DNA of 64,000 nucleotides from Leptobrachium leishanense (Eukaryota; Chordata; Amphibia; Anura; Megophryidae). A model generated the notes under the pieces. The model was not told where the DNA came from, made no database searches, and worked only from the letters and a program-made list of their open reading frames with translations. A program made the translations under genes and the position numbers. Numbering within the stretch: the first letter of the stretch is position 1; every line of letters starts with the position of its first letter. The stretch lies in contig CM019075.1 of NCBI GenBank assembly GCA_009667805.1, positions 21,325,615-21,389,614 on the forward strand. The letters are read 5' to 3'. Positions 33,519-44,946 of the stretch are shown here, in pieces.

Positions 33519-34480
33519 CTACATTTTGTTGAAATAGGACAGTTGCTTCCTCGCCATCCTGCTCAATGCTTTCTTTACATCCTTGTTCCGTAGTGTGTAA
33601 ATAATCGGGTTAAGAAGAGGTGTTATGGCAGTGAAGAGGATCGCAACTGCTCTCTCTTGATTTACCAAGTTTTGCTTTGAAGGCCGCAAATATATGAACA
33701 TAGCTGTGCCGTACTGCAGGGAAACGGACGTGAGATGGGCGCTACAGGTTGAGAATGCGCGTTTCCTTCCTTCAGATGAGCGTATTTTCTGAAGACATTT
33801 ACCGATGAAGACGTAAGGTATAAGCGTCAGCACTAAAGCCGTTACAGTCAAGGTTCCAGTGACGTTGCTGAGAAGCTGAAGATTAAGTGAAGTGTCTGCG
33901 CAAGCCAAGCTCAAAACTGGCTTAACATCACAGAAGAAATGGTTGACTACGTTCGGTCCGCAAAACGGTAGACGCGAAGTCATCACAGAATGTATGAGCG
34001 CATGGAAAAACCCCATAACCCAAGAGACAACAGCAAACTTTATGCCAACCTTGATATTCATGATGGTGGAATAACTCAATGGATATCCTATGGCGACGTA
34101 TCGGTCGTAAGACATTGCCGAATACAGAATAGCTTCGGTGCTTCCGAAGAAATGGAAGAAATGTATCTGGGAGATGCAGCCACCCAATGAGATGGTTTGC
34201 TTAACCGATAGAAAGTTGGCAAGCATTTTGGGTACGGTGACAGAAGAATAACAAATATCAAGAAACGACAAATTACACAGGAAGAAATACATGGGAGTGT
34301 GAAGACTGTGGTCCACGAGGGTAACCACCATGATGCACGCATTCCCGGCCAGGGTTATTAGGTAGAGCATGAAAAAGCATATAAACAGGGAGACCTTCAG
34401 CTCTGCTACATCTGTCAGACCAAGCAAAACGAACTCGGTCAGAGAGGATTGGTTTCCCGAGTCGAACAGATATTCATGGC
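33519..34480 (-). CDS. Odorant receptor, OR12D-like, main exon without start codon
   Basis: A near copy of the receptor at 16371-17317. The reading frame runs back through LLGLTD to DSGNQSSLTEFV and HEYLF without any ATG, reaching TGA at 34527-34529. Where sister genes start, the codon is TTC (34464-34466). A TTTATCTTGCAG acceptor ends at 34481, so the exon probably spans 33519-34480 with the start supplied upstream. An in-frame TTG at 34425-34427 is unlikely to be the real start. Motifs are intact: PMYFFLCNLS, MSYDRYVAIGYPLSY, RAFSTCSAHL and PLLNPIIYTLRN. Upstream flank similarity to the other copy extends about 200 bp, so the duplication included it. Confidence 0.82.
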
Positions 34481-34756
34481 CTGCAAGATAAATGTCAAAA
34501 AGATCTCTTTTTTGGTACAGTGAATTTCACAATTTATCCATGTAATGTTATTCATTTATACATTTTTCGTTCGTTAATATATGCCCGTAGAGATAGGAGA
34601 TTATAAGGAAATGAAAAAATGGACCTAACTTGAAGAGACTTGAAAAGGCAGGTTACGCTAGAAGGGTAAGTGTACCAAGTACAGAGGAATTCTTTTATAG
34701 GATCATGTAGGAGCTGAAATAGCTAACTGAAGAATTGACAACCCTGTGAATTACGA

Positions 34757-35080
34757 ATAGAATATAGATATCCATGGCTTCGGGCCCAGCCCAAGATACT
34801 GTGCTGCTTGGGTCCAAAGCTAAAATGCTGACCCCCCCAAAAAAAACAGGTGCTGTGTATCAATGTATCACAGAGCTCCACGGCAAGAAAATTCACAGTA
34901 ATGTGCAGTGTGTATGAGTGTATCACAGAGCTCCACAGCAATAAAGCTCACGGTAATGTGTGGTGTGCCTAGTTGAGGCCCAAAATGCCACCCCTGGCAA
35001 AGTGCAGCCTGGAGCCACGGCACCATCCGAACCCATGGACGGGCGCGCTCTGCATGGATTACAAGATAAATATGTGAATA
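34757..35080. repeat. Degenerate hAT-related segment
   Basis: AAGATACTGTGCTGCTTGGG and AAAATGCTGACCCCCC resemble the left end interior of the hAT at 58060. The ~55-bp minisatellite unit follows (34860-34970, CACAGAGCTCCACAGCAATA). No target duplication was found. Confidence 0.5.
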
Positions 35081-35384
35081 AAAATAAGTACACATTTTTG
35101 GGAATCACTAGAAAGATGACCACATTTAAAAAAAAAAAAGAAAAATTTTTAGTCTTTCATACTTTTTTTTTTTAAAGCGACTTTTTAGATGTTTTTTGAG
35201 TGTGTCCATCAGGGGGCGATGTTTCAATAGGACACCCATTTTCTGTATTTCTATCAAAACACATGTAATTTTTATTTTGCTTGAACTTAGCATGTTAAAA
35301 CGTAAAAAGAACTCCTCTGCCACTAACAAAGACAACAAATTGATGTGAAGAGAATCCAAACGAACATTCAATAAACAGGCTTAA

Positions 35385-35840
35385 CCCCTTCACTACCGTG
35401 ATCATGTAATCACGATCAGCAGCAGCGGACAAGGCATTCGGAGAAAGTGTTAGCACGATCCGGAGCTATGCTGTATCATTGTATCATTGCAACTGAAATC
35501 CATTTGTTGCCAACAAATTTCAGCTGCATTTGGGCTCCAAAACAAGTCCTCAAAGTTTTAACACCAAGGACCTAATGCCTGAGATTCTAAAACTTTATAA
35601 AACCATCTGGAGAATGTGTCTAAAGAACATCTACCCAGGTGATCCTGCATGGAGCCGAGAACTGTAATGACTTGATTTGGCCAGCAGATGGTGGCATCTG
35701 CCTGCCACATATGTTATTACAGTAAGGAATACATTAGGAATATTCCCAAATATTTCTTCCTATAATTAATCAAAGGATTTCTGGAAAAATAACAAAAACA
35801 ACACTGGTTCCTGACAGTTTTTTGGATAATCCCTTGGTAC
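35385..35840. repeat. Dispersed repeat (CTTCACTACC family)
   Basis: Starts near AACCCCTTCACTACCGTG and includes CAGCAGATGGTGGCATCTGC and ACTGGTTCCTGAC. Related pieces are at 41655-41935, 42165-42530, 57215-57480, 62285-62370 and 62925-63110. No coding potential. The family is unknown. Confidence 0.55.
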
Positions 35841-36200
35841 ACAATGGGTTAAATTTGATTATTAGATTTTATGTTGCTAGTATTATTTTTATATTATATA
35901 GACATATTGTAACCATGCTGTGTGTGTAGTTTGTAGCAAAATGTATTGCGTATAGCGACAATATAATGCACTGTTCCTATTAAAACATGGTATGCGTAGA
36001 GATATATGTATTATTTGGATTTTTGGACTTTTCACACAATCGAATAGTTGGATAATCCGCAGTAAAATATGTGAAACCCTTTGTAGAACAAATGTTATAA
36101 TTGCATTAGAATCAAAATACACTTGTGTGTCTTTCCTTACCGGATAAAGGCATGTTAATATCTTGCATTTTACTATTTTGTATTTCTGTAACCACTCAAT
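35841..36200. other. Intergenic, no gene seen
   Basis: AT-rich sequence; nothing recognised. Confidence 0.4.
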
Positions 36201-36204
36201 GTTC

Positions 36205-36285
36205 TCGAACCCAGGACATACTTGAAAACGAGAGAAATCTCAATGTATCCTTCCTGGTAAAATCCTTTATAAATAAATAAATAAG
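36205..36285 (+). repeat. SINE 3' tail
   Basis: CCCAGGACATACTTGAAAAC, GAGAAATCTCAATGTATCC and TTCCTGGTAAAATCC followed by (AAAT)n match the 3' body of the tRNA-derived SINE at 45635. Confidence 0.78.
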
Positions 36286-36653
36286 TTTACGTTTTGGTAA
36301 TCTAAGCTCATTCTTCCATTGTCCTCTGAAAGTTTCACTATGGAAAGAATTTTTTCCTACCTGGTTCTTTTCACTTTATGGTGGCCATTTATTAGCTGTG
36401 GTGGCCGCGCATGTGCCTATATCTCCCGTGTCAGCTCCAGGTAAGATTTATGCATCATTATAACCGTTCAGATCTCTCATAGGGTCAATACCTGCCGGGA
36501 TCTGCAATTCCAAAAGGTGTAATTTATTTTATCAATTAAGAAAAACAATAATTTTAAACATATATTGTACTTTATGTTTTTAAACCTGTATCTTCAAAAT
36601 CATATGCAAAGCCTACAATTTAATCAGGCTCTGAAACAGCAGTGTATAGTTTA

Positions 36654-37081
36654 GGCTGGGGTCAGACCAGCGCACTTTTAACGTGCGTTCTGGCGCACAT
36701 AATTACGGCCGCACTAGCAGCAGATGACGGGCAATGACGGCCAATATACGATGTACGGCCGCAAAAAAGTCCGGCCGTGCAACGCAAGTGGAATCTGAAC
36801 GCATTTTTCTGAGAACGCTGAACCGCTAACACTGACGTACTGAGTGCGCAGCTGCGGCATAGCGGCGTGTTTGCGTGATTAGGAGATGTCAGACGCTGCT
36901 AATGTCCAGCCTACATAACGTCCAGACGCAAAAAGAGTTTTATTTACGATCCGTACAAAAATCACGCCCGAAAATGCACGTCGTCTTACCGTTTTTGCGC
37001 ATTCCGTGAAAAAATACGTCAATGTGTTCGGACGCACTTTTTCACGTTCACGGGGAAAAATGCTTTCGTCTGACCCTAGCC
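36654..37081. mobile_element. CpG-rich TTAA-associated element, copy 2
   Basis: The ends GGCTGGGGTCAGACC and (minus strand) GGCTAGGGTCAGACG match copy 1 at 29736-30150 in opposite interior orientation. TTAA follows the right end and TTTA precedes the left. The interior is CpG-dense, unlike its AT-rich surroundings. It has no credible open frame. Confidence 0.7.
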
Positions 37082-37087
37082 TTAACC

Positions 37088-37224
37088 CAGGGTTGTCCAA
37101 ACTCCGGCCCCCCCAGATGTCCATGAACTACAACTCCCATGCTTCTCCATCCATCTAACGCAGTCAGATTTCTGGGAGTTGTAGTTCAGGAACATCTGGG
37201 GGGGGCGGAGTTTGGATATCCCTG
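37088..37224. mobile_element. Palindromic hAT MITE
   Basis: CAGGGTTGTCCAAACTCC and the complementary right end, with CATGAACTACAACTCCCA / GGGAGTTGTAGTTCA arms, form a hairpin. The flanks CCTTAACC and GTTTAACC agree at six of eight positions, a decayed target duplication. Confidence 0.72.
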
Positions 37225-37990
37225 GTTTAACCCATTTGCCAGGAAGTGGTTTCCCATAAAATCACTGGTAGGAACCAATGGTTTTATGGAAAACCACTTT
37301 ACACTCTACTCACACTGACCACTTTCCAGTTTAAAGTGGTCAGGATTTGAAGAGTGCCCCCCAATCCCAACAACAGCTCTCCCAATCTGGAGATATCGCT
37401 AGGTTTAGTGGAGGAGTTTCCTCCAACCCATCCAGCGTCACCAGCAGCATGGAATATTTGAATTTCTAGAGTATAGTAATTGTTGGAAAGCTCCTGCAGG
37501 AGCCAAACATGGAGTATACTCGATCTGGTCACATACTTGGACCAATGCAAAGAAATTTTGTTTCCTGCAGATGCAATTCATTTGAAAATGGGCTCCAGAA
37601 TGCACCCCAAAATATTCAATAACTTGAACATGCCTTCCAAGGTGCTAAGCTGTTTTAACAGAAAAATGGAGCCTCGGCTGTATTGTTATACATGCAGCAT
37701 CGGAAGCATACCGTCACTAAAATGTATTTTATATCGGGTATGTTAAATTTTACACTGTCTGCAATGTTTTCATAAATCCACTGAGTGACGCCAGTGATTT
37801 TCTAGAAAGCAACTTGGTAGCAAAGGGGTTAATTTGCTGTCTATTATTATTATTATACTTTATATAGCATAGAAATAGGCAAAGTGACCCAAATAAATGG
37901 GTTTGAAGATGTTTATAAAGGCGCTGAGGAATAGATCTGGGTATATAAGTGAAAGATTGCAGCTCACCAGTGGGTATATCCCTCACCCAC
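37225..37990. other. Intergenic, no gene seen
   Basis: 37225-37320 includes an inverted pair resembling GGTTTTCC(A/C)TAAAACCA with a spacer. The rest has no recognised element or gene. Confidence 0.4.
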
Positions 37991-37995
37991 ATATA

Positions 37996-38305
37996 CAGTA
38001 GAAAAAACAGATTTACCAGAAAAGGCAAAACAGGGAGCGCCTATAGCCAAATACATGCAGCACTCACACCAAGTGACAAAAATTGAGTTCTGTTCTCCCA
38101 GTGCGCCATGAACAGATTGGCATAACTGGGGGCAAACCTTGTCCCCATCGCCATGCCATGTGTCTGTAGGTAATAAGTATCATTGTACCAAAAATAGTTG
38201 TTATGCAGGATCAAACGGATCCCCTCCATAATAAAATCTGTTCATTTGCAATGGTGTCTTTAAGATATGCAGAAGTTTTCACCACTAGGGGTTGTAGGAG
38301 ATGGT
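37996..38305 (-). repeat. Inverted partial copy of the Penelope-like element
   Basis: 37996-38090 is the reverse of the element's 3' end (compare 41020-41108: CACTTGGTGTGAGTGCTGC). It is joined to a reversed copy of 38322-38538, the first ~70 codons of the visible ORF. The two coding arms form a ~215-bp inverted repeat around 38306-38321. Inverted or partial terminal copies are characteristic of Penelope insertions. Confidence 0.85.
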
Positions 38306-38321
38306 CGATATACTCTGAAAT

Positions 38322-39717
38322 CTGACCATCTCCTACAACCCCTAGTGGTGAAAACTTCTGCATATCTTAAAGACACCATTGCAAATGAACAGATTTTATT
38401 ATGGAGGGGATCCGTTTGATCCTGCATAACAACTATTTTTGGTACAATGATACTTATTACCTACAGACACATGGCATGGCGATGGGGACAAGGTTTGCCC
38501 CCAGTTATGCCAATCTGTTCATGGCGCACTGGGAGAACAATGCAGTATGGACAGGGCATGGCTGGGGCTCGAGCCTCGTCCTCTATAGACGCTACATAGA
38601 CGACATACTTATTATATGGAAGGGTACAAAGGCACAACTTGAAGACTTTATTGGCCATCTTAATCATAACTCCAAGGGTATTAAACTCGATTATAACATT
38701 AGCTGTGAACAAGTTAACTACTTAGACCTTAACCGTTATGTGAAGGAAGGCCGTATTGAGACTAGTACCCATTTTAAAGATGTGAAAGTAAACGGATTCA
38801 TTGATGTCACAAGCCACCACTATCCCCCTTGGTTGAAAGCAGTCCCCAAGGAACAAATGACCCGAATACGAAGGAATTGCACCGAGACGAACCTTTTCTT
38901 GTCCCAATCTCAGAGATTAATTAAAGACTTTTTGGCTAAGGGATATGAAAGGAGTCAACTACTTTCGGCACGCAATAAAGTCTTAGATATGGACAGAACC
39001 ACACTTTTGGAATATAAACCATACCATAATAGTACAACTAGATCCCTACCCTTTGTGTTAGACTACAATCTTAACAACAAGGCCATCTCTCGATCAATAA
39101 GAAAACACTGGCCAATCCTAAAATGTGACCCGCTACTGAATACTCTCCTACCCGATCAACCCACTATCATCTATAGGGGAGCGAAGAATTTTGGACGTCA
39201 GTTAACTAAGAATCATTTACGAGTTCAAAACATTATTAAAAACCCTTTTGGTCTAGAAATGGGCTTTTATGGCTGCGGTCAATGCATTGCCTGCAGAAAA
39301 ACAGGCAGTCGAAAAAGATTGATTCGAAATATCGATACTCCACATAATCAACCGAATTTTAAGATCCATCAAATTATTACCTGCCACAGCAAAAATGTCA
39401 TCTATTTACTAAAATGTCCTTGTGGGAAGAGATATGTGGGCCAGACCTCAAGGGCTTTATACATCAGGATTAACGAACATCTTTGTAACATCATTCGAGG
39501 TTATGATAAACACAGTGTGTCAACACATTTTAGGGAATTCCACTGTTGTAACCCTAGAGGTTTGGAATTCCAGGGATTAGAAATAATCACACGTGATTGG
39601 AGAGGTGATGATATGCATTCTAAAATTATTAAGTCTGAGATGCGCTGGATTTATACTCTAGATACTCTTCTTCCTATGGGTCTTAATGCGGACTTTGAAG
39701 TCTGTCATTTTTTATAA
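38322..39717 (+). pseudogene. Penelope-like element ORF: RT C-terminal half plus GIY-YIG
   Basis: The open frame 38401-39717 (438 aa) starts inside the reverse transcriptase. HGMAMGTRFAPSYANLFMA is the PLE form of RT motif B and YIDDILIIW is the catalytic motif. A linker with CGQCIACRK follows. The GIY-YIG endonuclease begins at about residue 338 (VIYLLKCPCGKRYVGQTS, then RINEH). A full PLE protein is roughly twice this length, so the N-terminal half is missing. The remaining frame is unbroken, indicating a fairly recent insertion. It lacks the N-terminal RT fingers and is not expected to be active. Confidence 0.9.
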
Positions 39718-41108
39718 TTTACTCTTTTCCTTTATAGTTTCCTTGTTTTTTCTGTTATTTTAGAATTTATAATATACTCTATGTATCAATGGTTTTATAG
39801 GTTTATAATCAAAATTATACTGTATTGAAGTTCATGTGTTTGCCATTCTGAGCACGTTTTATTTCATTTTTGTCAGTATATGAATTTTTTCACCACCATT
39901 CCAGTTATACAGATGCAGTGATGTCTTCTCAGAGTTTAATGGCGGATATGTGCGTTTGTTTGTCACTCAGGTTGCCTTATGGAGATTTTCTGTCCCTCGG
40001 TCAGAATATGTCCTACATGTTTATTGAAATAAGAGACACTAAGGGCTCCTCCGTTCTCCATGAGGGCGAGACGTAGAACCGGAAGTCATCCGGATACGCA
40101 GAATAACATCCGCCATTTGAGACATCGACCGGAAGTCTCGTTGTGTGCGACGCAAACCGGAAATCCTCCTGACACGCAAGTGAACATCCGCTCCTTGAGA
40201 CGCATATCGGAAGGTCCAATGACCCGCACGCTAACATCATGCCTCCCTCCCACTAATTGGGGGACTATTTAAGACTGGACATGAACACATGGGGGGCTAC
40301 AACCGACTGAGGAAGCCTGCAGGATAGCAGGAGAAACGCGTTTCGGTTCTTTACCCCTGATTTTATCTTGTTTTTACTTTGTAATTAAATCTCTTTTTCA
40401 TTTACCTACTTTTCTATTTATTTTATTTTATCTATTTCTACCCAATCCTTCTAATATTCGTACCTGTGGGATCTAAGAAGTCTACACTCCGGCACCTATC
40501 CAGACTCAAGCAGGTTCTGAAGTCACATCTACTGAGCCACCCTTTAGGAGGCTCCACACTATCCTGCATTCTGGTACCCAGCCAGACTCAAGAAGGGTGA
40601 GACCTACCCAATATGGTCTGAAGCTGTATCTACTGAGCCACCCTCTAGGAGGCTCTACACCACGTGAGTGTGCATATGTTATCTTATCTTCTTATATGAG
40701 TATAACAATATCACGCGATACACTCTCTTTTTGTCCGAGGTTCCTTTTACCACATTCCATCTTCTCGGGCAACAGAGAAAAAAGAGAATATAAGAAGATT
40801 TATTGTGATTTGTGGGTGAAGCCCCCCTTAAAGAGGCTTACAGGCGCTGTCAGAGAGCCCTATAGGCTCCACCTTTGTGAGTGTGCAATTGTTATTTTTT
40901 CTACATGCTCATTTCCTGACCCTCTGATATTGCGCAATATGCCCTTTACGCTCATTCTATAGGTTCATGTCTTCTCCATTTGGCATTTACCTAAGATGAG
41001 TATTAATTTATTTGCACTCCATTTTTGTCACTTGGTGTGAGTGCTGCATGTATTTGGCTATATGCGCTCCCTGTTTTGCCTTTTCTGGTAAATCTGTTTT
41101 TTCTACTT
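39718..41108 (+). repeat. Penelope-like element 3' region (pseudo-LTR)
   Basis: Non-coding 3' part of the PLE. It holds three diverged ~60-bp units with CCGGAAGTC-type words (40079-40240), a hammerhead-like segment (40301-40346), and two copies of a ~110-bp unit around CTACTGAGCCACCCT (40477-40700). The last ~90 bp are repeated in reverse at 37996-38090, fixing the right boundary at about 41108. Confidence 0.8.
40301..40346 (+). ncRNA. Hammerhead-like ribozyme motif, imperfect
   Basis: Stem I: AACCGA (40301-40306) pairs with TCGGTT (after a U cleavage nucleotide). The core CTGAGGA occupies 40307-40313. Stem II is CCTGC/GCAGG (40316-40320 with 40327-40331). GAAA is at 40333-40336, and a short AC-GC-GT stem III follows. 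Stem II is separated from the core by AG on one side and A on the other, so the canonical 10.1-11.1 pair is not formed. PLEs are known to carry hammerheads, which supports identity, but activity is doubtful. Confidence 0.55.
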
Positions 41109-41650
41109 TATACAGCACCAGCATATTCTGCAACGCTGTACAATGGGCACAATATAGACAGGGTTAGAATACACTGAGACTTTACAACATTTGATAAACC
41201 AGTACAGGAGGAAACGAGGGCCCTATTTCCATAAGAATTTACAATCTAGAAGGGTTGGGGGTGGAAACAGGAGGAATGGACTGCAAGGTGAGAGTGATGG
41301 ACAGTGAGGTGTATCAGTGAGTCGGGTGGTCGGCTCGCCTGAATAGGAATGTCTTAAGGGACCATTTGAAGGAAGGGAAACTATGGGAAAGTGTGACAGT
41401 ACGAGGGAGAGCGTTCCAGAGGATGAGGGCTGCACGTGAGAAATCCTGCAGTCGATCATGGGAAGCGGGGAGACGCTAGGCGCAGGTCACTGTTTGACCT
41501 TAGGGAGCGGCTGGGGTGTATTTGGTGATTAGTGAGGACAGGTAGTGGGGAGCTGAGTTAGTGAGAGCTTTGTAGGTCAGGATAAGGATTTTGAATTTAA
41601 TTCTGCAGTGTCTGGGGAGCCAGTGAAGGAACTCGCAGAGGGGAGCGGCG
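41109..41650. repeat. Unclassified interspersed sequence
   Basis: 41109-41255 contains CAACGCTGTACAATGGGC and ATAAGAATTTACAATCTAG, which resemble widespread L2-derived tail material. 41256-41650 is a purine-rich stretch without stops enough to suggest genes. No family is assigned. Confidence 0.35.
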
Positions 41651-41654
41651 GGTT

Positions 41655-42530
41655 ATTATATTACATATTCCCAATGTATTTCTTACTGTATTAACCTGTT
41701 CGGCAGGGAGATGTCGCCATCTGCTGGCTTAATAGAGTCCATGCAGTTAGAACTGCAGCCTGTGTCTCTATGTCAGCTGGGGAATGTCTGATATGTCAGT
41801 GCATGCTTTAGCCAATTTTACCCGATTTTAGCACCTTGGGCATTGTGCCCACAGGGATATAACTTTGCTTTTGGGCTCCAGAAGGTGTCCCCAAACAAAA
41901 TCCATTTGCAATCACGTGGCACAGCCCCAGCTTCTAAATATATTAAAAAAAAAAATGTAGCAATCAATACTGTACTGGTTTTCATTCAAGTTGTGCAAAA
42001 CTGTATTACAAAAAAGGGATGGTTTATTACAGTGTTTCCCGAACCTGGACCTCAGGTCCCCCTAACAGGCCAGGTTTGCAGGATATGTGAATCACAGCAC
42101 AGGGGATATGATTTGCTGCTCAGTGATTGCAGGATTCAGTCTGTATTTCCCCAAGGGAATCCTTAACCCCTTCACTACCAAGTGATTTTCCAAAAAAACA
42201 TGGTCAGGAACCAGTGTTTTTTTGAAAAAGAATTATATACAGCAAGAAATATTCCCAATTATATTCCCAATATATTTCTTACTGTAACAATCTAGTTGTC
42301 AGGGAGATGGTGCCATCTATTGGCCAAATGGAGTTAAACTAGCTTGAGCTGCAGCTCGTGGTCCCCTGCATCGGCTGCTGAAAGCCTGGTATGTCAGGGC
42401 ATTTATCAGCAGATTTTAAACAGTTTTAGCACCTTGGGCATTATGCCCACAGAGCTAAAACCTTTTCAAGGTCTGCAGAAGGTGCCCCCAAACGAAATTT
42501 GTTTGCAGCAAACTAATTTCATTTGCTTTT
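41655..42530. repeat. CTTCACTACC-family repeats, two copies
   Basis: 41655-41935 and 42165-42530 share GCCATCTGCTGG/GCCATCTATTGG, TTTTAGCACCTTGGGCATT and GTGCCCACAG. They are non-coding and of the same family as 35385-35840 in reverse. Confidence 0.6.
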
Positions 42531-43980
42531 GACCTTTAGAGCTGCAGATCGAGATAACTCGATATTGGGACCTGATGGTGCCTTTGAGGTCCTGAGTACA
42601 TGTACTCTTGTGACAGAACATCCGGTCACTGTGCTACTTAGAGGGGTCTGTGCGCTTGCCTCCTGCCTACAGACTATGGCCCAGCAGTTGAATGGGAGAT
42701 TTTGGGGCTGTTTGCAGTCTCCCGCAACCATCAGACGCACGGAACACAGTGTTAAGTATATCCGTGGTCCCCGGTTCCTCTGAACCGGGCGAACACGGCT
42801 TTTGTAGCCACGTGTCTGGAACTATATCAGCTACTTTTCCATATTAGCCCGGCTGAGTTAAATGTGCAATTTCCTTCCAGAAAGTGACCGTTTCACCCTG
42901 GAAAATATATGTGTTAAAAGGTATGGAGACAGAATTTGGGTGCTAAAAGAAATCAGAACAAAATGGGGTTTTTATAGCATAATTAGGTTTGTGTAATCTG
43001 GATTATGCAAGAATGCTATTGTCTGGTCCATGTGAATTTTTTATCTGTTGGAAGGATTAGACTACCAGTCTACCCCTTCTCATGAATGTATTATTTGTTT
43101 ATACTTGAATAGCTGGTAAATCTGCTCTCTGTAATTTGTTTGTCAATCACGATTCCCATTGTCCGGCCTCATTAGAAATGTTACGTAATGTTTAATTTAA
43201 CTGTCTACCTAATCTAATTAAGTTTCACATTCCAAGAAGCAAACGTCTGTTCAATTATCTGTTGCAGTCTAAGGTCTCCCAACAGTTTCGGGGGGGGGGG
43301 GTGTTGTATGTGTAAATGACCCATGTGTGACCATATAAATATATGTGTCTGTCCGATTCAAAAAAAAAAAAAAAAGACAGTTCCATTGTAACCCTACATG
43401 CATTTGCGACTCATGATGTGGGTAGCCCTCTAGGTCTACAGCCACGGTTTATTTCTGGGGGATGCCAACAAGGCTATTTATGTGCACCTGTCTTTAAGCT
43501 GCGGCTAAGGTACTGGAGAAAGGCACGGGAGTTACGAGGAGAACACAGATGTCCAGCAAGGAAGCGGCGTTGACAGTTGTGACCTTGAACAACGTTCTCA
43601 AATCCTAATATACTGTAGAATATAATAACTCGTCTTAATGAATATTAAAGTATGAGTTCTTAGGGGAGATGGAGCGAAGGGATAAATTAGTGTTTTGCCT
43701 TATTTTCCGGTCTTGGTATGGTCGATCTCCAGAGAACGGATATGTTTCCACCTTCAGCTGAGGATTTACAAACAGCTACATTATAAAACCCAGCCAAAAA
43801 TCTATATTCATAATATCCACATATCCACAGAACTTTGAACAGTTTGTTGGAGCCAAAAGGTATGCTGCAGACTATATAGACATTTTAATATATCCCATGT
43901 AGTCCTACATTTATATTTTATGAATTTTGCCAAAAGAGGTTATACAGAGATATGGAAATTGTAAGAACCTCCAAAAGGCT
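42531..43980. other. Intergenic, no gene seen
   Basis: Contains a G-run at 43291-43300 and an A-run at 43361-43374. Nothing resembling an exon series or a known repeat was recognised. Confidence 0.4.
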
Positions 43981-43984
43981 GTTC

Positions 43985-44640
43985 ACTAACCTCTGTATTG
44001 CCCCCGAAAGGTGAATTTCAGGGCAATTTGTCTATTCACGAAGCTGGCAAGTTGCCAAATACAGGCAAATTGACCGCAAAATACAGTGCAATTCACTACC
44101 ACCAAAATTGCCCCATAGGAGACTATTGTGTCTTCTATTCACAGAACGCAGAATTGCACTGAAATGCTCCAATTTTCTGTGTTTCAATACGACCGGTTTA
44201 AACAGGCGAATCCTATGGGTTTAAATGTGAAAAAGTAATACGGTTTTTAATTTTTTTTTTATAAGACCGCTTATTACTTTTATTTTTTGAAAAAACACTT
44301 TTTTGAAAGACCTTATATTATTTTTTTTGTAGTTTTAAAAGACCTTATTTTAAAAAATTTGTTACTGACCTTTTTATAATTTTTTATAGTACTTTTTTAT
44401 TATCGAGTTACATTTTTATTAATTTTAAACTCCTAGTAGAGGAATAAGCGACTTCTTTTTAATTTTTATAGTTCAGTGGAATTCGCCAGTGCCAATTCAC
44501 CGACATCCCGGTCCAATAACTGCATCTGCGACTCCAAATTTGTAAAAATACAATGACTATTCGCTAAATAGTGAATTCAATGTATTTTCGGCTAAATGGA
44601 ATCGCAGACATTTGTATTGTATTTGATAGTTCTTAAAAAA
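43985..44640. repeat. AT-rich element family copy, reversed
   Basis: CAGGCGAATCCTATGGGT, the long A/T core and TAGTGAATTCAATGTATTTT are the reverse of motifs in 32420-33025. Terminal inverted repeats are not clear. Confidence 0.6.
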
Positions 44641-44757
44641 ACATTGCAGAATTTACATGTTTTCATAGCAGGTAACTCATATACAATGGGTAAAGCATGA
44701 CCAACCCCAGGAACAATGTAAACTTGCAGCTCTAGTTTTGAAGCGTAGAGAATCTAG

Positions 44758-44946
44758 CAGGGTTATTCAGAGACAGGTGAAAACCAGGAGAATGACTGGA
44801 TAAGTGAAAATTATAGGTCAAAATAACCAAAGCAGAAAAATTCTCCCATTTATCTCACTTTCCAAATTGGCTATTTGGTCTTGATTGTTTTCTTCTTCTG
44901 CCAATTCTCCTCGTCTCCCAATTTCACCTCTCTCTGAATAACCCTG
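44758..44946. mobile_element. MITE with CAGGGTTATTCAGAGA ends
   Basis: A 189-bp element. CAGGGTTATTCAGAGACAGG at left matches the minus-strand right end CAGGGTTATTCAGAGAGAGG, and AGGAGAAT recurs inside each arm. The ends resemble those of 3559-4403. No clear target duplication. Confidence 0.75.

Noticed and set aside
34425..34427. TTG as start of the receptor at 33519
   Set aside because: Receptor N-terminal sequence, including a glycosylation sequon, continues upstream in frame, and TTG starts are not expected in vertebrate genes.
38041..38229. A separate minus-strand gene similar to the PLE ORF
   Set aside because: It is the inverted partial copy of the same element.
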